NCBI GenBank assembly: GCA_015680685.1
Contig: MNCI01009437.1
Coordinates: 7,258 to 71,257 of the forward strand
Reading direction: 5' to 3'
Length of the DNA: 64,000 nt
Source: Gnetum montanum
Taxonomy: Eukaryota > Streptophyta > Gnetopsida > Gnetales > Gnetaceae
Within the stretch, counting starts at the first letter, position 1. Each line of letters opens with the position of its first letter. Shown piece by piece: positions 34,931-46,718 of this stretch. Below the pieces are notes generated by a model, which was given only the letters and a program-made list of their open reading frames with translations, made no database searches and was not told where the DNA came from. The position numbers and the translations under genes are program-made.

Positions 34931-35104
34931 GCAGCTGTGAGAATGATCATTACTTGCGTGAGCATAACTACTTCACTACTTCCACCATGATTATTGCTTG
35001 CATCAATGATACATCCAATGTTCACATTGTTTGCTTTGTATTCATTATTTACACTAGCCTCTTCCTCATTGTTTACATTGTTCACATTATGTCCATTGTT
35101 TGCA

Positions 35105-35400
35105 TCACATCACAGCTCACTAAGGCCTAAAACTAGCAATCTTTTTTTTTCATCACCCTACGATGGTCCAAAATAGCCTAAAACTAGCAATGGCCTGAAA
35201 TGGCATAAAACTATCGATGGCCCAAAATGGCCTAAAACTAGGAACAGCCCAGAATGGCCCTAAATTACCGATCGCAACCCACGAGGGCCTAAAATTGGAA
35301 ACTTTACTACTTTAAAGTAAAAATAAAAAATAAAACAAAGAATATATTGAAAATATTTTAAAAATTTCATTGAGAAATGGCTCAAAATGGCCTTAAACTA
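35105..35400. repeat. Element E motif array after protease
   Basis: Copies of GGCCTAAAACTAGCAATGGC type, about eight in 300 bp, in the same position as in D and F. Confidence 0.8.
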
Positions 35401-35564
35401 GAATGAGAGGCTCTTAAGGAGCCCAAAAGAATAAAAAATAAATGAAATATATCAGTCAAAATAAAATAAATTGTTTCACTTTTGTCCTTCATTCAATGTT
35501 AATCAATAAAGTTTACAAATCAATTGAATTCAAAAAAAAATAATGAAATTTTGTGTCATTCATG

Positions 35565-36861
35565 CTATGAGTCTTCATTTCCATCCGTCTCCTGCCCCAC
35601 TAGGTTCTGCATCTTCATTTGGATTCTGCATAAGGCAGAGAGTAAAATAGTAAGTCAAAACACAATAAAAGCTCTTACAAAATAAGCCATAACATAACAA
35701 AAGGTGACTAACCCAAGATGGCCCCACATCCATTTCATGGGGTATCCGATCCATGCCAATAGCAAGACATTGTAAGATCTCCTCCTCAATGAGGTTGGCT
35801 CAATTTCCCTCTCCTAGGTTAGCGCTTGCTACAACCTTCCCCTTTTCCATGACTATCCATCTGGGTGGTCCTAGGGAGAAAGTGGTGGTGGTTGTCTCCC
35901 CAGCAAGTAGGGTCACCTCCCTTTCAGGAGACTCACTTATCGTCACTTATTGCATGAATTTCTCATAAGCACCGGAAGCACCAATGTCATCAAGAAATAG
36001 CTTAAGGGTATGCGATTTAATAGTAGCATCCTAGTACTCTTTATGATAGGTAGCACTTTTCATCTTATACATATGTTTATGATTCTTCTGTGCCTGCCCC
36101 TGTTTGTAAACCTTGGCGCTGTAGTCTTTCCAGTCCTGGTTATTCTATGCTAGGAGGTCCATTTGCATACATTGTTCAATAATTTCATGACTATCCTGGT
36201 TATTGTTTTGTACAACTATCCAGTATCTAACATAGTCAATCACATCCATGTGCCAACTACCATTGCTGGTGTCTTGGGCCAACAGGAATTCATTCCTGGA
36301 TCGGAGATCCTCCACCTTCGTAGTTAGGTTAGTCTTCTCTTTCTTGAGTTTTTGTACCCTTTTCTAGAGGTCCTCATTCACATGCCTACACTCCCATATG
36401 AAGTGTGTTGAGCGCAATGCACATTTACTCGCTTTGTCTTAAATGTGATGAGCTACCTCAGTCATCTCTAGTGGAAGTTTAGGCATAGCGTCGACCTTGA
36501 TGACCTGTTGAGGGTGCCACTTGAGATGGGATGCTGCCATGCATGGAAGAACATTAGTCATAGTGACACAAAAAATGGGGGGAGTAACAACTACAACAGC
36601 CTAAAGTAGCAATTGTAGCATACCAATCTCTAGAGTGATCTACTTTAAGTGATCGAACATGTCATCGACCACTCCTTCCATGAAGGTGAATTTGTCAAGG
36701 GTCTTGGTCCAAGGATGGAGACAGATGGAAGAAGAAGGATCAGGGGCATCAATGGTGGTGTCTGCCTCACAATAAACATGTTAGCCATGGTAGAGAGGAT
36801 AAAATTAGAGCTGATGAAAATGACACGATAGTGCAAAGCTCCTACCTAGAAAATCCTAAGG
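35565..36861 (-). pseudogene. Element E antisense gene, 3' remnant
   Basis: Only the last exons of the antisense gene remain; the F insertion at 36867 removed the rest from view. Minus-strand blocks match D and F: SHLKWHPQQVIKVDAMPKLP, then WECRHVNEDL, VEDLRSRNEFLLAQD, NHKHMYKMKSATYHK and AGETTTTTFSLGPPRWIV, with a PNEDAEPSGAGD C-terminus near 35580-35640. It is the third copy of this gene in the window, giving independent support for conserved coding segments. Predicted largely alpha-helical (heptad-like Leu/Val spacing in the VNEDL...RNEFL part). Confidence 0.68.
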
Positions 36862-36866
36862 TGTGA

Positions 36867-38491
36867 TGTAGCGATTGAAAACATCGATGGCTAGAAAACA
36901 CCGAGGGGTCGGCAAGTGCAACAATTTTGACCTCGTACCCACAAGAGGGCCATGCTAGGTATGTGCGAATATGGGGTTCCCTAAACAGTCTGGTCGATTA
37001 GACCGGGACTTAATCAGCATCTATATATCCTTTTGCAACATATAATTTGGAAATAGGAATGAAAGCACGAAATAATGCTTGAAAGTAAAAATAGTGCAAA
37101 ATGCAACAATAAGCAGGAAACAAGGTAAAATACAGTTAGAAGAATGCATTGTTTTGAAGCTACAAAATTGCCCTATCAAGGTGGATACAGTTGGTTGCAC
37201 AACGTGGAGGAATGCAAAGATCCTGAGAGTAGCTAAGACGTGTAGAGAAAAATGGGTTGTGCGCTTGGGTGTAGATTTGGATGCTAACAATGCGGGAATT
37301 CTACCAAGGTTGTAGAAAGGAAAAAAAATAGAATGCCAGCCAAAGATGCTAACTATTTGCAGTGTCAAATAGAAAGCTTACAATGCTTGTTACAATGTGC
37401 ATGAAAGAGAACTTGGATGCCAGAGTGAATGCTAGGGAGAGGAAAAGTCAAGGAATTAGGGAGAATTCCTCACTTTTAAATGCTACTTCTTGGAAAAAAT
37501 TTTGAACCCTTTGAATGCTACTTGTTAGGGTCTTTATAGGATCAATGGCATGCGAAAGTGGTAGTTTGGACGCCATGTTCCCTGGGCCCACGTTGACTTG
37601 CTAGTGCCACACGTGCCCTGTATGATCATCAGACATTGAAGACCATTGCAATGTGAGCCTACTATGTTGTAACTATGAGCTTGCCATTCCATAATTGCAT
37701 CGTCAGTGTTTAGAGACGTGTGCCAATGGTCCAATTAGGTGAAGTGCATTGATGTCGCACAACCACCCACATGCCTTGCTATGCTTCATAGCGTAGCATC
37801 TTGTCACACATTCCACTACATGTGTGTTGCATGCTTGCTATGCTATGATACGCTATGTAGCATAGCGTAGTGTAGCAAGCGTCCTTAGTAGTGAAAGCTT
37901 TGCTGATTTGCAAACTTTGCTTCCTGTAATCCACGACTTGCAAACTTTGTTGATTTTGTGCTTTGAGCTACCTTCTGTCTCTTCTGTAGGATTGCTATGC
38001 CTTGTAGCTCAGCGTAGTGTAGTAGTAGACATGGTCCATCACTTCTTGACAGAAAGGGACATTGTTAAAGGACTTGAAATTTTGCATGGGGACTGGCTGT
38101 AAAGCTATTTCCATGCTACACTACGTCATGTGGTGTAGTGTAGCATAGCACTTCATACTACAATTGTTGTCTGAAGCTTGCTACGACACATAGCTCAATG
38201 TAGCATAGCGTAGTAGACTTTGTGACATAGAAAACTTGCCAAACTATTTCGCTCATATGGAATGCTACTGCCAACTCCGCACATCATTTCTGAGTAAGCT
38301 GTCAACTGAGCAAGCTACATAGGTGGATAGGCAAGATGACCCATAGACGCTCTTTACACCTAAAGTAGAAAATTTGTCGAACTGGCAGGCCCAAATTTGG
38401 AGCGTTCTCCTCCCGAAGAACTATCATAGTGCTTACATGAATTGCAAGGCCTGGTGAAGCAAGAATGACTTCAAATTTTTTGGGGTGTTTT
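36867..38491 (-). mobile_element. Element F 3' LTR (split by X)
   Basis: Left edge TGTAGCGATTGAAAACATCG is the complement of the family LTR end. TATA (TATAAAG) on the minus strand is at 37532-37538. GCTATGCTACGC palindromes lie at 37790-37880 and 38110-38210. The right edge GGGGTGTTT is interrupted by X; the missing last base and the adjoining polypurine tract are found at 41358 onward. Total about 1,626 bp. It inserted into E; the predicted target duplication is TGTGA (36862-36866). Confidence 0.85.
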
Positions 38492-41352
38492 TGTTGGCGA
38501 CCGTTTGGGACGCGACCGCCAACGAGTGTCCTCGAACAAGATTTAGGTGCCTGCTGGTCTCTGGCAACACCAAGGCCCAAATACCTCCAAATAAACTCAG
38601 TAGTTAATGCGAGTATGTGTGTGTGCTATTGCAGCGTGCGGTTGTGAGAAATGTAACGATTGCATTGTGTGTAAACTAAAAATGACTTACTTTAAAGAGA
38701 CTCAGCCAACTTTGCCAAGTACTGTGAGTTGTTGAAAATTTCCTATTTTGTTCAACTGCCTAGTCTACGCAGTCCTTATAATACCTACTTGTAACAAATA
38801 AAATTTTGCAAAAACATTTGAGCACAACTCCGCAATCTACTCCTAATTATCCCCAGAGAAAGAGCCACAAGAAAACTAGAAATAGAGCAAGATTCAATGG
38901 AAATAAGCAGAAAAGGAAAGAAAGCATATTTGTGTAAACCTCAAATATTTAAACAAGGTAAAATGACACGAGTAAACACTTCACAATAAAGCTATCCCAA
39001 ATTCAATATCTATGAATTTTTCTAACTTCCAAGGCTCAAACAAGCAATATCTTCAAGACAATCCTATTATGCTACCAAAAATTGCTACGTAAACTACCAC
39101 GTATGAGACTCCATTTTGACTAGATAATAGATGTCAACGATTGCATTCAAACAGAACCTTTAAAAGGCTTGACAATTTCTGATTGAAATACCACGAGAAT
39201 TCACTTTAAAGATAAAAAGAAGCTATTCTGGTCCCATCAAAATACCAAATACTTTCTGAACCCTCTCGACTACTGAATTGTTCAACGACATGACTACAAA
39301 CAGAGGCTCTCTTACAAAAATCCCAATAGCAGTTCCCACACGTTGCACAATAATGAAATTTACTACTAAAATGCTCTTAAGGCTTTTAAACACAAGCGCT
39401 TCTATGGCAAAATTTTAATAGAAATTTCTATCGGGAAACAAGAACAACAAGAGCAATCTAAAAATCCCAAAATTACTTGCCAAGGATGATACTATCTAAA
39501 CCACTAGCTAAACAATTTAAACAAAACAAAAAATAAAATACATAACTCACAAGACCATGACAAAGAGGCTGAAATCTTTCCTTTAGCAAGCCATCTTACA
39601 AGCAATCATTCACGATTTCTTTACAAAGCTCTTCACAAGACCTCAAGTATGTCTCCGAGTGAGAGCCCAAGTGTGATCCCAATGTCTTCTCAAAAGTGTG
39701 ATGTATGAGACCTCCCAAATGTCCCAATATCTTCTCCTTCTCCTCCTTTTTTTTTCCCGTTGACCCTTGAAGCCTTTTTATAGGGTTCAAAGGTAGGTAG
39801 GGAAGTTACATATTCAAAAATATCTCACCTAACTTCTCTCCCAAGTAACTTGGCCAACCAATTAGAAAGTTACTTGCCCAACAAGTTAGGTAAGTTACAA
39901 AAATATTGGGGGGTTGTAACTATCATATAGAAAAAAAATCTACAACTGACAAGTGTCTAGTTCATGTATGATATTGGGTAAATATCCCAGAAATTTTTGT
40001 CTTTTGAATATATCTTAATATAGAGGTATCCAATATTTATATCCAATATTCATCTTCGTTAGGTTGAGGCTTTAGAAACGTTTTATTTTCACAAAGAATA
40101 TAATTGAACTGCAACCTGTAAGGGATGACCAATGAAAGAAAATATACTTTTCAAAAGTAAAGGCCTGAAATAATTTTTGAAGGTTAATTGAAATATCAAG
40201 GATGCAGTTTGCAGTTAAACGAGTTGCCCAATGGCTTCGCCTGCACGTGACCCCATCTCCGCAGGTTGTGCTCTGCTCCGCCGAACTTTTCCCGCTTTCT
40301 GAACCCCCAAAAATGTGATGGTAGTTGGAACTACTTCCACGCGCTGCTCAGCAGCAGTTGCTATTTCTCCCGTATCAGTACTACAAACCCTCGGTGATGA
40401 TTACCTACTCCACATGTGGGCTGTGTTCAAGTATGGTGCATTAAGCGCCAACGGTGTGAGTGCGTTCGCGATTACCATCTGTTCGGCGAAGAAAAAAAAC
40501 ACCTTCCATGCCCTTGAAAGTGCTCAGCATTTGTGTTTCTTGTTTTTCTTTTTTTTGCTGATAATTGTCTGTAACTACAGGCACATGTGTAGGCATGGTA
40601 ATCGCCTGCGTTTTAGCCCTGTTTCGCTTATTTTTCTGCAACCTGTTACTCCAAAAATTGCTAAACTGCTTATTGTTACATGCTCTAGCCAAGAAATTAG
40701 GAACATAAAAAAAAAACCTTGCGTGGCAAGCATTTGATGAAATTTCGAAGAGGAATATGAGGTTATTTCTGGCAGTTCTTGGCAAAATTTTATATCAGCA
40801 AACGTAACTTGTTTTGGTTGCCGTATTGGTAAGAACCACCATGTTTTTTTTAAAAAGTAAGTGTACCCTTTTTGTAGCTTCCAAAAATGTTTTTTCAATA
40901 CCTAGACTACCACATTATCTCACTATATACACCCCTGTTTCTAAAATTATTTGCTTCAATACACTATTTCTTCTTACTACAAAATCAAATTTTCTTTGTT
41001 TATTGACTTTCTGCATGAAAAGCAGGACCGACCCCATTCTTTGTTAATATTTATCATCAATATGTTTGTATAACCAGGCCATGTATATCTCTGCATCCAC
41101 CACCACTGCTGAACCATTTCTAAGCCCATAACTGATTGAATTATAACCTTTCCCGATAAACATCATGTAATATGCCGAAATATTACACTCTTTGCTCAAT
41201 GCATAAGGTTTAAAATAAAATATGTGCTTCATCACCACCAAATAACTCATATGAATTTTTACACATAGTTTAGTTTATTTTTATTCTCTCTTTTCCTTCT
41301 ATTAAATAGACTAAAACTCTTGCTCCATGGAATGGCTTAAAATGTGCCAACA
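38492..41352 (-). mobile_element. Element X: 2.86-kb solo LTR
   Basis: Ends are TGTTGGCGACC... and ...GTGCCAACA, giving a 7-bp terminal inverted repeat TGTTGGC/GCCAACA, flanked by GTTTT (38487-38491) and GTTTC (41353-41357). These are a 5-bp target duplication with one change from GTTTC in the host LTR end GGTGTTTCA. A TATA box TATAAAAAGGCT lies on the minus strand at 39771-39782, followed by a Gly/Lys-coding purine-rich start region. No gag or pol is visible, so a solo LTR of an unrelated family is the simplest reading; a non-autonomous element is an alternative. Confidence 0.75.
39771..39782 (-). promoter_or_regulatory. Element X LTR TATA box
   Basis: TATAAAAAGGCT on the minus strand, in CCCTATAAAAAGGCTTCAAG. 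It is the best promoter-like sequence in X and sets its orientation. Confidence 0.6.
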
Positions 41353-41424
41353 GTTTCATTGGCCCCTCTTTGTCGACGTCTGGAGGATAGGCTCGACAAA
41401 TGTTGACAAAGAATATGAAACACT
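41353..41424 (-). promoter_or_regulatory. Element F LTR end, polypurine tract and hairpin
   Basis: On the minus strand GACAAAGAGGGGCCAA (41359-41374) abuts TGAAAC. The opposite arm GTGTTTCATATTCTTTGTCAA (ending about 41424) pairs with it as in A, D and G. The tract proves that the LTR at 36867-38491 is the 3' LTR of F, read through insertion X. Confidence 0.75.
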
Positions 41425-42270
41425 GTAGCAGGAAAAATGCTAATGTTGTTGCTCGGTGACTGTCGAGACGTCTCTTGGCCATAATTGAGAGTGTTGCATT
41501 GGTTTTGCAAAGGTTAAGGCAGAGAGAAAAGATAATGTTTAGCAGAGTCCCTCATTAGAATGCTCGTGAGGGAATCCTTCGCGTTTTCATCTTTGGTTGG
41601 TGTTGTTCTTTAACCTCTCATAGGACATGTGTTTCCTTCATAGGATGAGTTGTGTTACATCCATGAAGGATTTTGACCTACCTACAAATGCTTTCCATAC
41701 GACGAGTTATGTTATGCACGTCATGGAATTTTCACTTTGAAGTAGCTGAGCTAGTCGAGGCACTCACTTTGTGACGCTGTAGCATTTGCTACCATTGCAA
41801 GCCGTGCCCACAGGGGAAAAGGTCTTACTAGCTACTGGTGTTGCTGAAGCTATTAGGCATCATCTTTGACATTTGATGTCCAAAGAAAGAAGACCAGCAG
41901 TGGCCTTGGTGGCACCGGTGTGGAGGAGCTAGCCTCAAAGGTGTCGAGGGTTGTTGCCAATGCGGATGCACTAGAATCCTTGCCAAGGGCATGCATTCTC
42001 AATTCAGCTATGGGATTAGCTACCACATAGCTAAATTTCATGTGAGCCAAGATGTTGACAAGGAGTTGGAGAGTAACAATATTGTGGCTGGACCACAATA
42101 CTGCTAGAACTCCAGCTGTAGGAACTAGCCAAGGAACTACCGTTAGGGTGATGGACCATGGAGACAGTAGGTCCAAAGGGCCAGTGTAATTCCATACAAC
42201 ATCTTTGGAGGATTAGAATGATGCCAAGGGTGATGGTGTTGAATGTGTCTCAGAACGCGTTCTCATTTCT
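41425..42270 (-). other. Element F 3' untranslated region
   Basis: Non-coding stretch between polypurine tract and motif array, homologous in part to D 22591-23878. No domain is visible. Confidence 0.55.
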
Positions 42271-42715
42271 TCATGAACTATGCTCTGGAGCTGTGACATC
42301 CCACCCACATGTTAGCATTATGCATGCTCGTCTGATGCATACTCGACGTAGATGCACACTGGGGATGTGACGTGAACACAGTTTAAGGTATTGGTAGACC
42401 GTGTATTGATTTAAGGTCCCAGTAGGCCGCTGTGCTGGTTTAAGGTCCCAACGGATCGTACATGCCAGTTTAACATTGTAGCAGATGAGTTGTACTAGTT
42501 TATAGTCATAGTGGACTAGCAATGCCAGTTCTATGTTGTAGCAGGCAATTTCCACCAGTTTAATGTCAAAGTGGATGCTGCTTGATGTCGCTAGTTTATC
42601 GTCATTGTGGACGTTGCTCAATGCCGCTAGTTTATCGTCATTGCAAACACTTCTCGGTGCAATTGCCAATTTATCTTCATAGTGGATGATGCTTGGTGTT
42701 TCCGTTGTGCTTCAG
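42271..42715 (-). repeat. Element F motif array after integrase
   Basis: About ten units of TCCACTATGACTATAAACTA / TGCTACAATGTTAAACTGGC type. A minus-strand frame of 132 codons runs through it and reads as repeats such as CYNVKLA, HFDIKLV, NDDKLA. The frame follows the integrase stop directly, as in A. Confidence 0.8.
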
Positions 42716-43790
42716 ACGTAGTACGGCTTGAGATACGAGTGATTCACCAGGTTGGCAAACTCATTACTATCCATGTCCACCAGCTTGAAGGCTTCATTCT
42801 CGAAGGCTTTAGTGACCACGTAAAAACCTTCCCAGTTGGCTAAGAATTTGCTCACATGCTCACGGATGACCTTGAGGATTAGGTCTCCCTTCTACACTGG
42901 CCGTCGATGTGGGTTTGCATGGTGCTTCTACTGTTGCTTGCTTTGGTAGTGCTCAATGCATCTTAGCATCTATGCACGCTCCTCCTCCACTGAGTCAAGG
43001 TTGATGGTTCATGAGTCGTTGTTCTGGGCTTCACTCATGACATCCACAAGGATCATTCGGAGTGATGGTACTTGCAATTTAATAGGAAATACAACTTTAG
43101 ATCCATAAACAAAACTATAAGGGATATTACTTGTCACAGTTCTACACATCCTTTAGTAGGCCTAGAGGACATAGAGGATTTGCTCGTGCCACCACCTCTT
43201 GCTATTATTAAGCATCCACCTCAGCAAGCTGATGATGGACTTATTTGTAGCCTTTGCCTGCCCATTTGCCTATGGATAATAAGGGGAAGAAAATGATTGT
43301 TTAATGCATATATTGATACAGAAGGTTTGGGTTTTTGCATTGCTAAACTATGGTCCATTGTCAGCCACAATAGTCATTGGAAACCCAAACCTTGTTACGA
43401 TGTTGTCAAGGATGAAATGGCAGATTTGCTGAGATGTTGTCTTCCTCAGGGGAATGGCTTCCATCCACTTGGTAAAATACTCAGTGGCAGTGATAATGAA
43501 GCTATGCCCTATGGAGGACTTAGGCATGATAGGCCCTATGAGGTCTAATCCCCATCATTGGAAGGGCCACGTGATTTGATTTGGGTGTAGGTCTATAGGT
43601 GAGACGTGTATGAGATTTGCATATCTCTGGCATGTGTCACATGTCTTGACTTTTAACAGGCAGTCACACTCCATGTAAGGCCAATAGTACCCTAGGCGTC
43701 TGATTTTCGCAACCATAGCCCTGCGTGCTATGTGTCCACNGTGTTGCACATCTATGGTTGCAAATTGCTAAAGCATGATTTTTGCTAGAT
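42716..43790 (-). pseudogene. pol: Element F integrase
   Basis: HHCC finger (RRLGYYWPYMECDCLLKVKT, CDTCQRY), GLDLIGPIMP and ADNGP motifs of the core, and a C-terminal KGDLILKVIREHVSKFLANW module ending NHSYLKPYYV. Stops at TGA 43555-43557, TAG 43348-43350 and TAG 43270-43272 lie at the same codons as in D, with identical spacing of 207 and 285 bp. An N at 43740 falls in the finger. Inactive. Confidence 0.87.
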
Positions 43791-45751
43791 CAAGGTAGGG
43801 TTGCATGTGCATAGCTTTGTAGGCATAGACCTCAGTGATTTGATTCACAACTAGTTGTGAATCTCCCCAGATTTCCAGGTGTTATATTCATAGCACTCGG
43901 GCAGTTAAGAGGCCTCTGAGTAGCCCCTTGTATTCTTCCACATTGTTGGTGCAAGGGAACGCAAATCGATAAGTGGATGGATGCATTTCCCTAGAGGGGA
44001 ATGTGATTATGGTAGCAGCGCTACCTCCTCGCATGGTTGAGGCACCATTGAAATGTAAGGTGGTTTCGAAATGCGACGGGGTGATGTTGACATTGCTAAT
44101 GTATTTGTCTAGGAATTTGGGATCTCTGGTTGCCTGGTCATCGACTGGTGAGGCCGTGAGTTGGGTCACTATGGCTTGACCCTTTGTCGATGATTGACTT
44201 ACATAGTGTAAATCGAACTTCGCAGTTATTGCCTTCCATCGAGCTATCCTGCTACTTTCGTATAAGTTGTTAGTGATAGACCAGAGTATATTGCTTTTGC
44301 AAATAATGTTGGTTGTACCATAGAATAGGTAATGCTACCACTTTTTTAGTGCGAACACTAAGGCCAGGAAGCGTAGAGTCATCGTCTCGTTTCTAACATA
44401 ACAGTGCTGCGAAAAATGTGTTAGAGGTGGCAAGGTAGATAAAGAAGGGTTTATTCCTTTGTGGAAGATGCACAGTTGGGAGGTGTGAGAGTTTCTTATT
44501 TAGGTTGTCGAAGGCTTGTTGACACTGGGTTGTCCATTCGAAGTTAAGCCCCTTCTTTAGAAGATGTTGCATGGGGTGTAACTTGTCGGTCAACATTGCT
44601 ATAAACTTTCGAATGAATTGCACTCTATCTTGCAAACCACGTAACCCCTTAAGGTTTATGAGAGGTGCTAGGTTGATGATGGCCCTAACTTTGTTAGGGT
44701 CCACCCATGTTCTGACCTTCAATACTATGAATCCTAACATGTGTCCAATTTTCACCTTGAAGACACACTTCTTAGGATTGAGGCATAAGTCGTGCACTTG
44801 GCAGCATTTGAGGACTACCCATAGATCATGTGGGTGATCAGCTGCCTCCTTGGACTTGACTGCTATATCATCCACATACTCATTTAATATTTCTAGGATG
44901 TAGTCACTAAAAATATAAGTTATGGCTCACTGGTAGGTTACTCCAGCATTCTTGATAATGAAAGAAATCATCATAGAGTAGAAGGTTCCCGATGGGGTCA
45001 TGAAGGTTGTTGATAGCTGGTGCTCGGGGTTAATGTGGATTTGATTGTATCAGGAGAAACCATCCATGAAGGATAGTAGAGCATGGCTAGCCATTGTGTC
45101 AATGAGCTGATCAATGCTTAGAAGCAGGAAGTTATCTTTGATCATTGCCTTGTTCAAGTCTCAAAAGTCTATACAGATTCGTATTCCTCCCCTTTTCTTT
45201 GAAACCACAATGATGTTGCATACCCACTCTGAATAGTTGACCACGTGGATGAAACTTGCTTGGTATAGCTTGGTGATTTCATTCCTCATGGCTAGTGTGA
45301 TTTTTGGCTTAACTTTGCAAGCCTTCTTCTTGACTACCTTCATGTGTGGGTCTAGGATAATGTTTTGCTGAATCAGTCGTGGATCTAGACCCAGCATGTC
45401 GTTGTACAACCATGTGATGACATCAATGTTGTCTTGTAGAATCTTAGCTACATTTTTTTGCATTTGCTTGTCTAGGAGGGAGCTGAGTTTCAACGTCTTC
45501 ACCTCCCCCTTTGACATGGTCACAAGCATCTCGATGAGAGGGTCCTCGGTTACATCCCTGGCCTCTAAGTCTAGGGCTTGGGCTAGATGCTTGGGCCAGT
45601 CTAGGAATGCTTCTAAGGTTGCTATAGTACTAGTTGAGGTTAACCCCTAATCGATCATGTTAGGGTCCAGCTATCTTGCGAGCTTGCCCTGTGGCCTTGC
45701 TAACATTAAAGGCGTGGAAATTTTGCGATAGGTTTCCATCTCTTGCTTGAC
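43791..45751 (-). pseudogene. pol: Element F RT, RNase H and archaeal RNase H
   Basis: Reading leftward: linker EVKTLKLSSLLDKQMQKNVA, RT with VCNIIVVSKKRGGIRICIDF, YVDD at 44867-44878, LGFIVLKVRTWVDPNKVRAI connection, RNase H (HLPTVHLPQRNKPFFIYLAT), then archaeal RNase H (ETTLHFNGASTMRGGSAATI, TNNVEEYKGLLRGLL). In FNGAST the catalytic Asp of the family FDGAST motif is Asn. Several frames of 80-160 codons remain open, so decay is moderate. The domain order defines a Tat/Ogre-type element. Confidence 0.88.
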
Positions 45752-45785
45752 CTGCCAACATAAAATGAAAGCCTAATTAAGAGGC
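45752..45785 (-). promoter_or_regulatory. Element F putative splice acceptor before RT
   Basis: On the minus strand CTTAATTAGGC precedes TTTCATTTTATGTTGGCAG, then the linker frame. It is homologous to D 18595-18619 and to G 62080-62100. Confidence 0.5.
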
Positions 45786-45889
45786 ATCTGTTCTTAGAGA
45801 TTGTGTGTAATGAAAGTTTGCAAAGCAGCGATGAGGTACAACTTGTGAAGTATGATGATGTAAAGATTGCAAGTTTGTCAGTTTCAGGT

Positions 45890-46390
45890 CATGGCGGACC
45901 ACTAAGGAATAAGAGTGCAAAACTACTAAAGGTGTAAAATTTCTAACGTAAAGTATGAAGTTGTGAAATGGTCGATATGCGAATACCAAATTGCTAGTTT
46001 AATGTCATTTCGGACTACCAAATTGCGACATGCAAAATCTTAACATGCAAAATAATAATATGCAAAATGGGAAACTTCGAGTATGAGAAGTACCAAATCG
46101 TTAATGTGCAAATACAAACTGCAGACATGAAAATACAAAATCGCTAGAAATTGTGATGCTGCCAATGTGGAAGAAGCTATGAAAAATGCCCATGTAAGCA
46201 TGTGGTATTGTTAGTTTAACATCATTGAGGACTACAAATGTAACATGTCAAAACTGCTAGTTTAGGATCTTTTCGGACCGTTAGAGGTGCAACTAAGCTA
46301 GGATTGCTAGTTTAAGGTCTTTTTAGACCAGTTGTATTTCAATTGCTAGGATTGCTAGTTTAAGGTCTTTTTGGACCCTTAACCAAAAAC
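45890..46390. repeat. Element F motif array before RT
   Basis: Units such as CTAGTTTAAGGTCTTTTYGG at 46255-46380 and CTAGTTTAATGTCATTTCGG near 45990, the complement of the TTAAACTAGCA family. Confidence 0.75.
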
Positions 46391-46515
46391 AAATATATTT
46401 TTTTGTTTTCGGGAAGGCAAGTAGCTGGCTTGAAGCGTGTCAAGGCTTTAATGCTAATAGTGTTATGATGTCATGGTGAGCATGCTACACTATACGATGC
46501 ACTCTACATTAATCG

Positions 46516-46566
46516 AAGAGAGAGAGAGAGGCAAGTTTTCCCATCTTGTCATTACGGCCATAAATA
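46516..46566 (+). promoter_or_regulatory. Element F antisense-gene promoter
   Basis: GAGAGAGAGAGAG (46516-46530) then CATAAATAGGG (TATA at 46559-46566), followed by CCGTAAGAGTGTAGAGCCC and the ATG at 46719, about 155 bp downstream. D shows the same order and spacing on its own minus strand. Confidence 0.68.
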
Positions 46567-46718
46567 GGGATTAAAGCCTAGCACTTTTTCCATTTTCACC
46601 GTAAGAGTGTAGAGCCCACATCGGAGCACAAGGCGATTTCGAAGCGCGAAGAAATTATGTTAATCAACTAGTGAAGTGAGTTTTTTGTAGCAAAAGGTGT
46701 AAATCTACAAGTAGGATA

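Noticed and set aside
40315-40737. 140-codon plus-strand frame inside X
   Set aside because: No domain, low-complexity Phe/Leu run and poly-A-coded Lys stretch, opposite frames equally open, and the location is inside a solo LTR; treated as chance.
46516-46530. GA run as a mere microsatellite
   Set aside because: D has the same GA tract at the same distance from a TATA box, so it was kept as part of the promoter.
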